A DNA stretch of 64,000 nt from an uncultured Clostridia bacterium (GTDB lineage: Bacteria > Bacillota > Clostridia > RUG12999). A program made the position numbers and the translations under genes. Of this stretch, positions 19,055 through 28,571 are shown one piece after another. Position 1 is the first letter of the stretch. Each line of letters starts with the position of its first letter. Location: the NCBI GenBank assembly GCA_946555455.1, contig CAMNSU010000002.1:37530-101529 (forward strand), written 5' to 3'. The notes beneath the pieces are model-generated. The model ran no database searches and was not told where the DNA came from. It was given only the letters and a program-made list of their open reading frames with translations.

Positions 19055-21045
19055 TCCTCTTCCTCCTCTGTTGTATCGTCAAAATATTCATCAATTGCTT
19101 GTTTTAATGTTTCTTCTGCTTGTTTCATGTTCCCGTTTACTTTTGCTGCCGCCAGCGTGATATGTCCGCCGCCGCCGATGCGCTCCAAAATCACCTGCAC
19201 ATTCACCGCGCCGAGCGAACGCCCGCTGATATGGATACCGCCTTCCACTTCGGATAACACAAACGATGCGGCAACGCCCTCCATGCCCAGCATTTCATCT
19301 GCTGCCACCGCCGCCACCATTGTGGTATCTTCCGTTTTTTCTTTCAGGCGCGATATGGCAATGCCATCTCTGTACAGAAACGCCGCTTTGACTACCGCCA
19401 GCTTTTGAATATAGACCTGCCGGTCGTCCTGAAACAGTTGTTTGATGTGCAGCGTATCCACGCCACGCCGCCGCAGGTATGCCGCAGCTTCAAAGGTACG
19501 GACGCCGGACTTAAACACAAAGTTTTTGGTGTCCATCACGATACCTGCATACAGTGCTTCCGCTACAATCGGCGCAATATGGGCACCATCGTCAATATAT
19601 TGCAGCATTTCCGTCACCATCTCACAAGTAGACGACGTAAACGGTTCATGATATACCAGCGTTGTATCTTCGATAAATTCCGCACTTTTTCTGTGGTGGT
19701 CCAGCACCACAATATCTCCCGCCGCCTCCAGCAATTGCGGGCATTCCGTGATGGACGCGCGATACACGTCTACTACAATCAGCAGCGTATCATCATCTAC
19801 CACTTCTTTGGCTTTTTCATAATCTATCAGAGCGCCGCGAAATTCTTCATATCGGTTGGCGCGCTCCAGCAGCTTGAGCGTTGATTTATTTTGTGTCTCC
19901 GTCACAATATAGACATGCTTATCCATATGCCGTATACTGCTATACAGTCCAATTGCCGCGCCAATTGCGTCCAAATCCGCATTTTTGTGCCCCATCAGCA
20001 CCACTTTTTCCGCTTGCTGAATCAATTGTTTGAGCGCATATGCCATAACGCGCGTTTTCACGCGCGTATGCGTTTCCTGTTCCGCACTGTTGCCGCCGAA
20101 ATACGTGAATTTATTCCTGTCTTTAATCACCACTTGGTCGCCGCCGCGTCCCAGCGCCATATCAAAGGCGCTGTTTGCATAGCTGTCGTTATCCGGCAAG
20201 TCCGCCCCAACGCCGATTCCAAGGCTGATGGTAATTGGCATTTTATTACCTTCCTGCAAATCGCGCATTTCATTTAAAAACGGGAATTTCCCCCGCGCGT
20301 TTTCTTCCAGAAACCGTTTTTCCATGATAATCGTATATTTATCCCGCTGCATTCTGCGGACAATCCCTTTGTTTTTTGCCACCCACTCATGAATCTTTTT
20401 TTCAATGGTTGCCGCAAACATGGGACGCTGGATTTCATCTGTGTTTTGCATGATTTCGTCATAGTTGTCAACGCTTAGCTGACAGATGACCGGACGGGAA
20501 TTTTCATATTCCTGTTTCATTAAAATTTCTTCCGTCTCGTCCACCCAATACAAAATCACCGTCGTGTTGTCCGGCATTTCGTCCGAAACGTTTGCCATGA
20601 GATTATAGTACCGGTTTTTATATTCTATACGTGCTGAGAGTTTCACCTGATTCACAAATTGCTCAATGTCCAAATCCGTTCCCAGCACTTCATTGATATC
20701 CTGGTCAAAAATGTTGTCCTCAAAAATCTCCGCACACTGTTTGTTATACCAGATAATCCTGCCATTCTGGTCAATAATCGTCAGTGGCATGGGGAATTTC
20801 AGCAAAGAGTCTCTCGACGTGGAATGCACATGAAACGATAACTGCTGCACATATTCAAACAGGTTTTTCTTTCGGTTTGTTTCCACCAATACAGTGACAA
20901 TCGTCAACAAAATGCCTATAGCAATGCCCACAATCCCCAATCCAAATTGCCCTAAAGCCAGCAGCACACAGGCAAACAAAAACAAAACAAGCAAATAAAC
21001 CCATGAATAATTGGCAGTAATTGACGTATATGACTTCCGTTTCAA
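19051..21045 (-). CDS. gdpP: Cyclic-di-AMP phosphodiesterase GdpP
   Basis: The protein has about 664 residues. Two membrane helices (about 15-55) precede a degenerate PAS domain (about 70-150), a degenerate GGDEF domain (about 160-290) and DHH-DHHA1 (about 325-645). The DHH region shows [12 protein letters not shown] and [16 protein letters not shown]1 ends in [13 protein letters not shown]. It hydrolyses c-di-AMP to pApA and so controls potassium and osmolyte homeostasis. The start is TTG at 21045: GGGGGAGG lies 5 nt upstream and [15 protein letters not shown] matches the family's beginning. The frame could extend 14 codons further, without support. Confidence 0.94.
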   Translation of the reverse strand: MKRKSYTSITANYSWVYLLVLFLFACVLLALGQFGLGIVGIAIGILLTIVTVLVETNRKKNLFEYVQQLSFHVHSTSRDSLLKFPMPLTIIDQNGRIIWYNKQCAEIFEDNIFDQDINEVLGTDLDIEQFVNQVKLSARIEYKNRYYNLMANVSDEMPDNTTVILYWVDETEEILMKQEYENSRPVICQLSVDNYDEIMQNTDEIQRPMFAATIEKKIHEWVAKNKGIVRRMQRDKYTIIMEKRFLEENARGKFPFLNEMRDLQEGNKMPITISLGIGVGADLPDNDSYANSAFDMALGRGGDQVVIKDRNKFTYFGGNSAEQETHTRVKTRVMAYALKQLIQQAEKVVLMGHKNADLDAIGAAIGLYSSIRHMDKHVYIVTETQNKSTLKLLERANRYEEFRGALIDYEKAKEVVDDDTLLIVVDVYRASITECPQLLEAAGDIVVLDHHRKSAEFIEDTTLVYHEPFTSSTCEMVTEMLQYIDDGAHIAPIVAEALYAGIVMDTKNFVFKSGVRTFEAAAYLRRRGVDTLHIKQLFQDDRQVYIQKLAVVKAAFLYRDGIAISRLKEKTEDTTMVAAVAADEMLGMEGVAASFVLSEVEGGIHISGRSLGAVNVQVILERIGGGGHITLAAAKVNGNMKQAEETLKQAIDEYFDDTTEEEEE

Positions 21046-21120
21046 GGTTGCCTCCCCCTTTCTCAAAATCCTATCATTGACCCACATTTCTCTTGCGGCT
21101 CAACTCTATTTACCGGACTG

Positions 21121-22134
21121 TTACATAACATCGCTGCGTCCTGCCAGCCGCCGGAAACAGAAGGCGGAATCTATGATTCCTGCCAGCATAAACAACTGCA
21201 CAGGATTCAATATCGGCAGCATCATCATGGACAGCACTACCAGCACCATCGGAACCGCAATCAGCGTCCGCAGCAACACCCGCGGGAACCAACGTTTCAT
21301 CCAAAAGCAAAGCAGCGAAATACCACAGACGGTAAAATAGGCAAACAGCACTACTGTGATATTCAGCGCCGCGCCGCGAATCACTTGCGCCGGTGCAAAC
21401 AGGCTGATTGCAAACGTTATCAGCAATGCCAACGCCACGCTGCGCGGGGCGTACAGCTGCGTGAACGGCGTAATTCTGTCGGTATCCTGTCCGTCGCGCC
21501 GCAAAAACGCCGTGCAAATGCAAAGCACAATATATGCCATCACACAGCAGCAAATAAATAAAAGCGCCGGAATAAGCTGCGCAAGCGTCTCTATCAAGTA
21601 GTGATACATTTGTGTGAACGCCTGCATACTTTCTTCCACATTCGCCACGCCGGAGGTCTCCAGCATTTGCCGAATCTGCGGCAGCATGGCGTCTGTTTCT
21701 TTTTGTATACTGCTAAACATTTCCGAAAAAATGTTTTCCCCCAACCGGATTCGGATGATGATAAATTCCAGCATGGTTTGCAGCAAAAATCCCAATGTCC
21801 CCGCGGTGATAATCTCCCGCATTCCCAAATTCTTTTTCCAGACCGCCATCATCGCACAACCGGGCATGGCAACACCAATCATTAACACAATGCCCACAAG
21901 GGCACTGCGCGTCAGTACAAACGCCGCTGTAGCGCCCAGTACGGCGCTCAAAATGACAGGATACCACCCGCGCCGCACATATAATAACGCGCAAATCACC
22001 GCGCCTGCGAGCGTAAACAAGGTTCCCAAAGCCGGCACCCACGCTGCCGCTGCTATACATAAAACCACTGTCACAATGGAAATGATATCTTTCGCTTTCA
22101 CGTCTAATCTCCTTTTTCTCCCGTTTTTCATCAC
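21121..22134 (-). CDS. yybS: DUF2232 / YybS-like integral membrane protein
   Basis: The protein has about 337 residues and roughly eight hydrophobic helices, including SIVTVVLCIAAAAWVPALG and a C-terminal LLRTLIAVPMVLVVLSMMML. No enzymatic motif is visible. It matches YybS (DUF2232), a predicted S-component-like or transport protein of unknown function that precedes gdpP in Bacillota. The start may be GTG at 22134 or ATG at 22131; both overlap or abut the pcrA stop (22131-22133), so coupling to pcrA is likely. Confidence 0.85.
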   Translation of the reverse strand: MMKNGRKRRLDVKAKDIISIVTVVLCIAAAAWVPALGTLFTLAGAVICALLYVRRGWYPVILSAVLGATAAFVLTRSALVGIVLMIGVAMPGCAMMAVWKKNLGMREIITAGTLGFLLQTMLEFIIIRIRLGENIFSEMFSSIQKETDAMLPQIRQMLETSGVANVEESMQAFTQMYHYLIETLAQLIPALLFICCCVMAYIVLCICTAFLRRDGQDTDRITPFTQLYAPRSVALALLITFAISLFAPAQVIRGAALNITVVLFAYFTVCGISLLCFWMKRWFPRVLLRTLIAVPMVLVVLSMMMLPILNPVQLFMLAGIIDSAFCFRRLAGRSDVM

Positions 22135-24485
22135 GAAACAGGCGTTACCACTGATGAAATAATATTTTTCCGCCCGAACGAATCAAAATCCACCGTCAGC
22201 ACAAGCATATCTCCGGATTTTTGTACCTGTGCGATAGTGCCTGTGCCGAACTTTTTATGCTGTACCCGCCCGCCTTCCGCAAAAGCGTCTGCAGAAACCT
22301 TCGCGCGCGGCATACTCTGCTGTTTTCCCGGTATGTATTTTCTGAAATCTGTTTTTTCCATCTGCTGCGGAATTGGTTCCTTCCGGACGCGGTACAAATC
22401 CTCCAGTCCTTCCAGCAACTCCGTCGGAAGTTCACTGATAAACGACGAGGTCATCGTGCGCATGGGATAGCCGCTATAGGAACGCCGCGTTCTGGCACAG
22501 GTGAGAAACAATTTTTTGCGCGCCCGCGTGAAGGATACATAACACAGCCGCCGTTCCTCTTCCAGTTCCTCATCGCCGTCGCCCTCGCGGATTTTGGGGA
22601 ACAGTCCTTCTTCCAGCCCCACCACAAACACATAGTCAAACTCCAAACCTTTTGCGCTGTGCATAGTCATCAGCGTGACGCCGTCCTCCGCTTCATCTTC
22701 GGTATCCAGACCGGTAATCAATGAAATATGCGCTAAAAATTCTTCCAAATGGAACTCTTCTTCTTTTTGCTCCAGCTCTTTTGCCACTGCCACCAACTGC
22801 CCGATATTTTCCATACGGGTCAAGGCTTCAATTTCCCCTTCTTTGGCATAGTGCTCATGCAAATGGAGGTCGTCCACCATATCCGTAATAAATTCCGAAA
22901 CCGGTTTCAGACCGCTTTCCTGTTTATAACGTTCTATCAACGCGGCAAATTCCAGCAGTTTCTGCTGGCTGCGTGCAAGGTCGTCATATTCTCCCGCCCG
23001 CCGGATAATTTCCAGCACAGAAACGTGTTCCGTTTCCGCAAGCGCCGCAATTTTTTCCAGCGTTGTTTTACCGATACCGCGCTTTGGCACATTCAAAATA
23101 CGGCTCACTGCAACAGAATCGCTGGGGTTGTCAATGGCTTTCAAATATGCCAGCACATCTTTTACTTCCAAACGGTCGTAGAATTTGGTGCCGCTCACAA
23201 TTTTATACGGTACGCCCGCTTTCATGAGCCCTTCTTCTATGGCACGCGACTGTGCGTGCGTGCGATACAGCACTGCGACGTCCCGATAGCTTGCACTCTG
23301 CTGCACTTCCTGCTCCACACTTGTCGCGATATAGTCCGCTTCTTCTTTTTCACTGCCGCCGCAGAAAAATTGAATTTTATCGCCCTCGGGATTTTCTGTC
23401 CACAATTTCTTGTGTTTGCGCACCGTGTTGTTCTTTATCACATGGTTCGCCACATCTAAAATCCGCTGGGTACTGCGGTAGTTTTGTTCCAGTTTTATAA
23501 CAGTACAATTTTGATATTCTTTTTCAAATTCAATGATATTTTTGATGTCCGCGCCGCGCCAGCCATAAATAGACTGGTCATCGTCGCCCACCACGCAAAG
23601 GTTTTTATAGCCGCTTGCCAGCATGGAAATCAGTTCATACTGCGCCATGTTGGTATCCTGATATTCGTCTACAATGACATGCAAAAACCGGTTGGTATAA
23701 TATTCCAGCACATCAGGATTTTCTTTCAGCAGCTGTACGCTCAAGCGAATGATATCGTCAAAATCCACCGCGTTGTTTTGCCGCAGCCGCGATTGATATA
23801 CTTCATAAATCCGTGCAATGGTCGCTGTCCGCTCGTCGCTTGCCCGCTCCGCAAAGATATCAGGCGGCATAAGCTGGTCTTTTGCGCGGCTGATGGTGTT
23901 CATCACATCATACACGGACAAAAATTTGGGATTCACATTCAGGCTGTTCATGCATTCCTTCACCAGCGTTTTTTGGTCTGCCGTGTCGTAAATGCCAAAA
24001 TTGGAACTATAGCCCAACCGTTCAATATCGCGCCGCAAAATCCGCAGGCACATGGAGTGAAACGTTCCAATCCACATGGATTCCGCGCTCTGCCCCACCA
24101 TTTTGATAATACGCTCTTTCATTTCGCCTGCCGCTTTATTGGTAAACGTAAACGCCAAAATCCGATATTCCGGCACAGGGTCTTTGCACACCAGCGGATA
24201 AACGTCTTCGCCCACGCCGTCCGCGCACTGCCGCGCCACCTTCATCAGCAGCAAATCATCTTCGCTGAATCCGTCCGGTAGCCGGTCAAAGTCCGCATAG
24301 GCATTGCCGTATTTAATGAGATAGGCAATACGGTTCACAATGGTCGTTGTTTTGCCGCTTCCCGCGCCTGCTAAAATCAGCAGCGGCCCTCCGGCATGGA
24401 ACACCGCTTCGCGTTGTTTATTGTTCATGCGGGAGAATTCCTGTTCCAACAACTCCCGTTTTATCTGATTGAATTCTTGTAGCAT
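22131..24485 (-). CDS. pcrA: UvrD/Rep-family ATP-dependent DNA helicase PcrA
   Basis: The protein has about 784 residues. SF1 helicase motifs are in order: AGAGSGKTTTIVNRIAYL (Walker A), AFTFTNKAAGEMKERI (Ia), VDEYQDTN (II), GDDDQSIYGWRGAD (III), LEQNYRST (IV), TMHSAKGLEFDYVFVVGLEEG (V) and EEERRLCYVSFTRARKKL (VI). The C-terminus has a small KFGTGTIAQV domain, as in PcrA. It translocates 3' to 5' in repair, plasmid replication and removal of RecA filaments. The start at 24485 has GGAGGA 6 nt upstream; a longer frame reaching 24542 overlaps the preceding gene and is not supported. Confidence 0.95.
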   Translation of the reverse strand: MLQEFNQIKRELLEQEFSRMNNKQREAVFHAGGPLLILAGAGSGKTTTIVNRIAYLIKYGNAYADFDRLPDGFSEDDLLLMKVARQCADGVGEDVYPLVCKDPVPEYRILAFTFTNKAAGEMKERIIKMVGQSAESMWIGTFHSMCLRILRRDIERLGYSSNFGIYDTADQKTLVKECMNSLNVNPKFLSVYDVMNTISRAKDQLMPPDIFAERASDERTATIARIYEVYQSRLRQNNAVDFDDIIRLSVQLLKENPDVLEYYTNRFLHVIVDEYQDTNMAQYELISMLASGYKNLCVVGDDDQSIYGWRGADIKNIIEFEKEYQNCTVIKLEQNYRSTQRILDVANHVIKNNTVRKHKKLWTENPEGDKIQFFCGGSEKEEADYIATSVEQEVQQSASYRDVAVLYRTHAQSRAIEEGLMKAGVPYKIVSGTKFYDRLEVKDVLAYLKAIDNPSDSVAVSRILNVPKRGIGKTTLEKIAALAETEHVSVLEIIRRAGEYDDLARSQQKLLEFAALIERYKQESGLKPVSEFITDMVDDLHLHEHYAKEGEIEALTRMENIGQLVAVAKELEQKEEEFHLEEFLAHISLITGLDTEDEAEDGVTLMTMHSAKGLEFDYVFVVGLEEGLFPKIREGDGDEELEEERRLCYVSFTRARKKLFLTCARTRRSYSGYPMRTMTSSFISELPTELLEGLEDLYRVRKEPIPQQMEKTDFRKYIPGKQQSMPRAKVSADAFAEGGRVQHKKFGTGTIAQVQKSGDMLVLTVDFDSFGRKNIISSVVTPVS

Positions 24486-24520
24486 ACATTTCCTCCGGCG
24501 GCGCAAAAAGCGCGCCTTTT

Positions 24521-26071
24521 TTATTTCTGTTTCACAAACCAACTCTCCGCTGCACCAAACAGAGACGGCTGGATATTCCCACGAATACCGCCCAATTTTG
24601 CGCTGTCATAGATGAGCTGATTATACTCAAAAAACAATGGGATATGCGGCGCCTGCGCTTCAAACACTTCCTGCACATAGCCAAACGCTGCCGCAATCGA
24701 ATCCGCACCCGCGCCTGCTGCCGCGTCCAGTGCCGCGTCCATCTCACTGCTGGAAAAATGTCCATAGTTCTGCGCCCCGCCCGTCCGCAGCAGGAAAGAC
24801 AGTTCATAGTCCGGCAAAAGGTTCATTTCTCCTAAATATAAATCAAAATTGCCCGTTTGAATCAAGCCCAGATATTCCTCCTGCGGCACAATTTTCAGCG
24901 AAATCCGAATCCCATATTCTGCAAATCCCGCCGCAATATAATCCGCTTCCGTCTGGCAGGACAGCTTGTTTGCATTCACCAGCAGTTCAAATGCAAGAGG
25001 CGTTCCGCCTTTGGCGCGCAAATTGCTGTCTTTGTTGAGTTCATAACCCTCCTGATTCAGCAACTCCAGCCCCTGTTCCACATCGCTGCGGGTATCGCCT
25101 TCCTGCCGCCGGTAATATTTCGATTGCGGGTGAACCGGATATTTCGTTGCAATTCCAAAGTCCGCATACAAATCGTTTGTCAGCTTGTCCCGTTTCACCA
25201 GTTTCATCAAAGCGCGCCGCAAATTGGCATTGTTCAGCCGCTCCCGCGTACAATTGATTCCCAAGAAGGAATACCGCTGCGTCACCACTCGCTCATAACT
25301 GATATTTCCGCTGGTATTATATTTCGCAGCTTCCTGACTGGTCTCGCTCGCCACATCCGTCATGTCCACCATAAAAGCATTGTATACCGACTGCTCGTCC
25401 GGTAAAACCGTTACATGCACGCCGTCAATATATGGTTTTGCGCCGTGATAGGACGCATTTTTTTCCAATGTCATACTTTTCAGATAATTATAATTTTTCC
25501 AAACATACCGTCCGGTTCCTGTCACAGTCCCCTCCTGCCAATTCTGGGGGATAATCGGAATCTCCAACAGGTTCACAAATGATGCATTCGGATTGTTCAG
25601 CCGGATTTGTACCGTCTGGGCGTCTGTCTTACTTACCGCCGCCACATTAGACAGTCTCACTTTATAGATACTGTCCGCCGCGTTCATGACAGATTGCAGC
25701 GTATAGACCACGTCTGCCGCTGAAAATGCCGTCCCGTCATGCCATTTCACGCCGGATTTCAGCCGAATGGTATGCAGCCGCCCACTGTCCGAAACACTGG
25801 CGGATTCCGCCAGCACCATGACCGGCGCACCGTCCGTCCCCAAACGAATCAGCGGGTCATAGACCAACTCCAGCATCTGCCGGTTGGGGGCATATTTCGT
25901 TGTGAGCGGATTTAGCGTATCAGGTCGGACGGCATATAAATTCAATGTGCCGCCGCTGTGCGCTGTTTCCTCTTTTGTCTCTGTAATACTTTCTTCAATC
26001 TGCTCCAGATTATCGCATCCTGTCAAGAACAGAACACAAATCAACCCGATGCTAAAGATTTTTTTTAACAT
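24521..26071 (-). CDS. Peptide/nickel-type ABC transporter solute-binding lipoprotein (SBP_bac_5), orphan
   Basis: The protein has about 516 residues. The lipoprotein signal is MLKKIFSIGLICVLFLTGC, with the lipobox Cys at about 20. Family 5 hallmarks follow: TLNLYAVRPDTLNPLTTKYA, KSGVKWHDGTAFSAADVVYT and SFLGINCTRERLNNANLRRALMK. It would bind oligopeptides or similar ligands at the membrane surface. No Opp/Dpp permease or ATPase gene is in the window, so it is an orphan among pcrA, a polysaccharide deacetylase and nrdR. In Gram-positives such orphans can work with a distant transporter or act as sensors. The start was chosen from GGAG 8 nt upstream. Confidence 0.9.
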   Translation of the reverse strand: MLKKIFSIGLICVLFLTGCDNLEQIEESITETKEETAHSGGTLNLYAVRPDTLNPLTTKYAPNRQMLELVYDPLIRLGTDGAPVMVLAESASVSDSGRLHTIRLKSGVKWHDGTAFSAADVVYTLQSVMNAADSIYKVRLSNVAAVSKTDAQTVQIRLNNPNASFVNLLEIPIIPQNWQEGTVTGTGRYVWKNYNYLKSMTLEKNASYHGAKPYIDGVHVTVLPDEQSVYNAFMVDMTDVASETSQEAAKYNTSGNISYERVVTQRYSFLGINCTRERLNNANLRRALMKLVKRDKLTNDLYADFGIATKYPVHPQSKYYRRQEGDTRSDVEQGLELLNQEGYELNKDSNLRAKGGTPLAFELLVNANKLSCQTEADYIAAGFAEYGIRISLKIVPQEEYLGLIQTGNFDLYLGEMNLLPDYELSFLLRTGGAQNYGHFSSSEMDAALDAAAGAGADSIAAAFGYVQEVFEAQAPHIPLFFEYNQLIYDSAKLGGIRGNIQPSLFGAAESWFVKQK

Positions 26072-26089
26072 TTGCATAGCTCCCATTTA

Positions 26090-26899
26090 TCATTCGTCCG
26101 GATGTTGTTTTAAATATTCAATGTGGTCTACCAATTCCTGTCCCGTTTGCAGTCCGCTGACGGTAAACCGTTTTAAATGATACGCGCCGTTTTCTTTTTT
26201 GTTGCTGCCCCTGTCGCCTACCAAAACAGACAATTCAAAACCTGCTTTTTTTGCAAGTTCAATCGCGCCTTCTGTATATCTGCCATAAGGGAACGCCAGC
26301 ATTTTGCAATTTTTGTGCAAATTCGTATCCAGCAGATATTTACTGCGGCGGATTTCTGCCTCCTGCTCCTGCAGCGAAATGGCGGACATATCAGGGTGCG
26401 TATTGGTATGGCTTTCAATGCGGATTACTCCGCTGTTTTCCATTTCCCTTGCCTGTTCCCATGTGAAATGCGGATATTGTGTTTCCCGCGTTCCCATCCG
26501 GCTGGTAATCACAAAAATAGTTGCTTTCATGCCGTATTTTTTCAGCAGCGGAAACGCATATTCATAGTTGCTCGTATAACCGTCGTCAAAGGTAATCACA
26601 AGCGGTTTTTCCGGCAGGGTCGCTTTCCCTTCCAGATAGTTCACATAATCTTCCAGAAAAATGGTGTGATATCCTGCCTCTTTGATTGCCTTCAGTTGTT
26701 CCTCCAGCCGTGCAGGATCCACATGCATTTTATGATTTTCCCTGGTGTAATTATATGTAATATTATGATATAATATGATAGGCAGGTTCCCGTCCTGCGG
26801 CGGCGCGGCAGCAGGTACTGCCATGGTTGCCGCTATCAATACCAACGCCACCACAAAATAGCAATATCGCATATATTTCATATACTTCCAATGTTTCAT
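26090..26899 (-). CDS. Membrane-anchored polysaccharide deacetylase (NodB-like, CE4)
   Basis: The protein has about 269 residues. An N-terminal membrane anchor or signal covers about 9-30 (CYFVVALVLIAATMAVPAAA). The NodB domain covers about 85-260: TFDDGYTSN (motif 1; the first Asp is the catalytic base and the second binds metal), SHTNTHPDMS (motif 2, the metal-binding His pair) and FPYGRY (motif 3, Arg). It is related to PgaB/YadE deacetylases that act on peptidoglycan or poly-N-acetylglucosamine. The start at 26899 has GGAGGT upstream. It ends 18 bp before the downstream lipoprotein gene. Confidence 0.92.
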   Translation of the reverse strand: MKHWKYMKYMRYCYFVVALVLIAATMAVPAAAPPQDGNLPIILYHNITYNYTRENHKMHVDPARLEEQLKAIKEAGYHTIFLEDYVNYLEGKATLPEKPLVITFDDGYTSNYEYAFPLLKKYGMKATIFVITSRMGTRETQYPHFTWEQAREMENSGVIRIESHTNTHPDMSAISLQEQEAEIRRSKYLLDTNLHKNCKMLAFPYGRYTEGAIELAKKAGFELSVLVGDRGSNKKENGAYHLKRFTVSGLQTGQELVDHIEYLKQHPDE

Positions 26900-26987
26900 A
26901 TCTGTTTTTACCTCCAGCAATTTCATTCCTATACATGCTCCGGCATTGCTTTGCCTTTTTTATTGTATGCAGGTAGTTTCTGCTTCA

Positions 26988-27827
26988 TCATCTTTTTGAG
27001 GTCTTTTGCTTCATTTTTTCTAAATATTCATAGGGAATCTTTCTGCCGCAGCAGCCTATCCCCATTTCTGCTTCCGGTCGGTTCGCTCCATGAAAATCGC
27101 TTCCACCGGTTTCCAGCAGTCCAAATTTCCTTGCCAGTCTTTGATATTCCTCGCATTGCTCCTGCGTGTGGCGCGGATAGTGACACTCTATTCCGTCCAG
27201 TTCCGGCAACCGGCGCAACCGCTCCTCCAGCGCTGCGTCACAGTGCAGAAAATAGGGATGCGCCAAAACGGCAAGCCCTCCTGCCTCATGGATTGCCTGA
27301 ATCGCTTCCTGCGGCCCAATCTGCTGCCGCCGGACAAAATAGGGTTTCCCCTCGCCAATCAAACGGTCAAACGCCTCTCCTACAGAAGCGGCATATCCTT
27401 TTTCTACCAAACTTTGTGCAATATGCACACGACTCACCATATGCTGCGCACGCCGGCGCACTTCCTCCCAGGAAATGGAAAATCCATTTCCAGACAATTT
27501 TCGCACCATGGCTTGCACACGTTCCACGCGGCTGTGCGCCATGCGCTCCAAATACTGTTTCAGCGCAGCATTTTCAGGCTGAATAAAATAGCCTAAAATA
27601 TGCATTTCCTGCCCGTCGTAAGTGCTGAGTTCCACGCCCGGCACCACTTCAAGACCGGTACCGTCCGCCGCCTGCTGCGCCATACGCACGCCTTCGGCGC
27701 TGTCATGGTCAGTCAGCGCAATCGCGCTCAAATTTCGCTGCTGCGCCATTTGTACCAATTCCTGCGGCGTATACGTGCCGTCCGAGACAGTGGAATGCAT
27801 ATGCAAATCAATATATTTTTCCTTCAA
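26988..27827 (-). CDS. PHP-domain phosphoesterase (RNase AM / YciV-type)
   Basis: The protein has 279 residues. The PHP motif DLHMHSTVSDGTYTP opens the protein, followed by LTDHDSAEG, VPGVELSTYDG, VLAHPYF and GGSDFHG, giving the full set of metal-binding His/Asp/Glu positions. Such trinuclear-metal PHP proteins act as 5'-3' exonucleases on short RNA or as 5'-phosphoadenosine phosphatases. The start is TTG with AGGGGA 5 nt upstream. It lies 9 bp after nrdR and probably shares its transcript. Confidence 0.9.
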   Translation of the reverse strand: MKEKYIDLHMHSTVSDGTYTPQELVQMAQQRNLSAIALTDHDSAEGVRMAQQAADGTGLEVVPGVELSTYDGQEMHILGYFIQPENAALKQYLERMAHSRVERVQAMVRKLSGNGFSISWEEVRRRAQHMVSRVHIAQSLVEKGYAASVGEAFDRLIGEGKPYFVRRQQIGPQEAIQAIHEAGGLAVLAHPYFLHCDAALEERLRRLPELDGIECHYPRHTQEQCEEYQRLARKFGLLETGGSDFHGANRPEAEMGIGCCGRKIPYEYLEKMKQKTSKR

Positions 27828-27836
27828 ACAAATCCC

Positions 27837-28286
27837 CTATTTCAATAGTTTATGGAGTTCGTCCATAAATGTGTTGATATCCTTAAATTCACGGTATACC
27901 GATGCAAACCGTACATATGCCACACCGTCGAGTTCTTTGAGATGGTCCATCACCAGTTCGCCAATGGTTTCTGTTGTGACCTCCCGCTCCAGTGAATTCA
28001 TGATTTTGGTTTCAATATCGTTCACTACCATTTCAATGTCGTCCACCGCAACAGGGCGTTTCTCGCAAGAACGCAAAATGCCGTTCATCACCTTCGTCCT
28101 GCTGAACGGTTCACGGCTGCTGTCTTTTTTCACTACCATCACAGGGATGGTTTCGATTTTTTCATATGTTGTAAAACGTTTTTCGCATTTCATACATTCC
28201 CGCCGGCGGCGAATCGCATTTCCTTCTTCCGTCGGTCTGGAATCAATCACCTTGCTCTCCTGATAGTCACAATATGGACAGCGCAA
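27837..28286 (-). CDS. nrdR: Transcriptional repressor NrdR
   Basis: The protein has 149 residues. The N-terminal zinc ribbon has [16 protein letters not shown] and CMKCEKRF; the ATP-cone domain follows (about 50-140, [17 protein letters not shown]). NrdR represses ribonucleotide reductase genes when dATP is high. The start is a TTG at 28286 preceded by GGAGGGG; a frame reaching 28397 would add an unrelated 37-residue leader. No nrd gene or obvious NrdR box is in the window. Confidence 0.95.
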   Translation of the reverse strand: MRCPYCDYQESKVIDSRPTEEGNAIRRRRECMKCEKRFTTYEKIETIPVMVVKKDSSREPFSRTKVMNGILRSCEKRPVAVDDIEMVVNDIETKIMNSLEREVTTETIGELVMDHLKELDGVAYVRFASVYREFKDINTFMDELHKLLK

Positions 28287-28320
28287 TCGGATCCCCTCCC
28301 TATTTTGATATACTATTCTA

Positions 28321-28349
28321 ATTTTAATACAATAATGTGCTGAGGTCAA
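28321..28349 (-). promoter_or_regulatory. Promoter for the nrdR-led operon
   Basis: On the minus strand TTGACC (28344-28349), a 17-nt spacer and TAAAAT (28321-28326) lie about 35 bp upstream of the nrdR TTG. It is divergent from the typA promoter. Confidence 0.75.
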
Positions 28350-28381
28350 GTAGAAATTCGATATTTTGGTATTTTTGTCGC

Positions 28382-28410
28382 TTGACATCTTTCTCAATAA
28401 ATAGTAAAAT
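28382..28410 (+). promoter_or_regulatory. Promoter for typA
   Basis: TTGACA (28382-28387), a 17-nt spacer and TAAAAT (28405-28410) form a near-consensus sigma-A promoter. The leader to typA is then about 155 nt. It holds a possible 7-bp stem (GTAGCCG with CGGCTGC) followed by a short T-run at about 28450-28490. I see no protein-coding frame in the leader. Confidence 0.8.
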
Positions 28411-28571
28411 GTTAAATTGAGTTATTTTGTCAAATTCTTAGCAGGAACCGTAGCCGGCAGTTTGGTATATTGCACGGCTGCTGTTTTTGAGAAACGATAT
28501 AACCGGAAACATTTCTTTCTGCACTATCCGACCATGATACAAGCGCAGGAAAACCATTAGGAGGAGAACCT

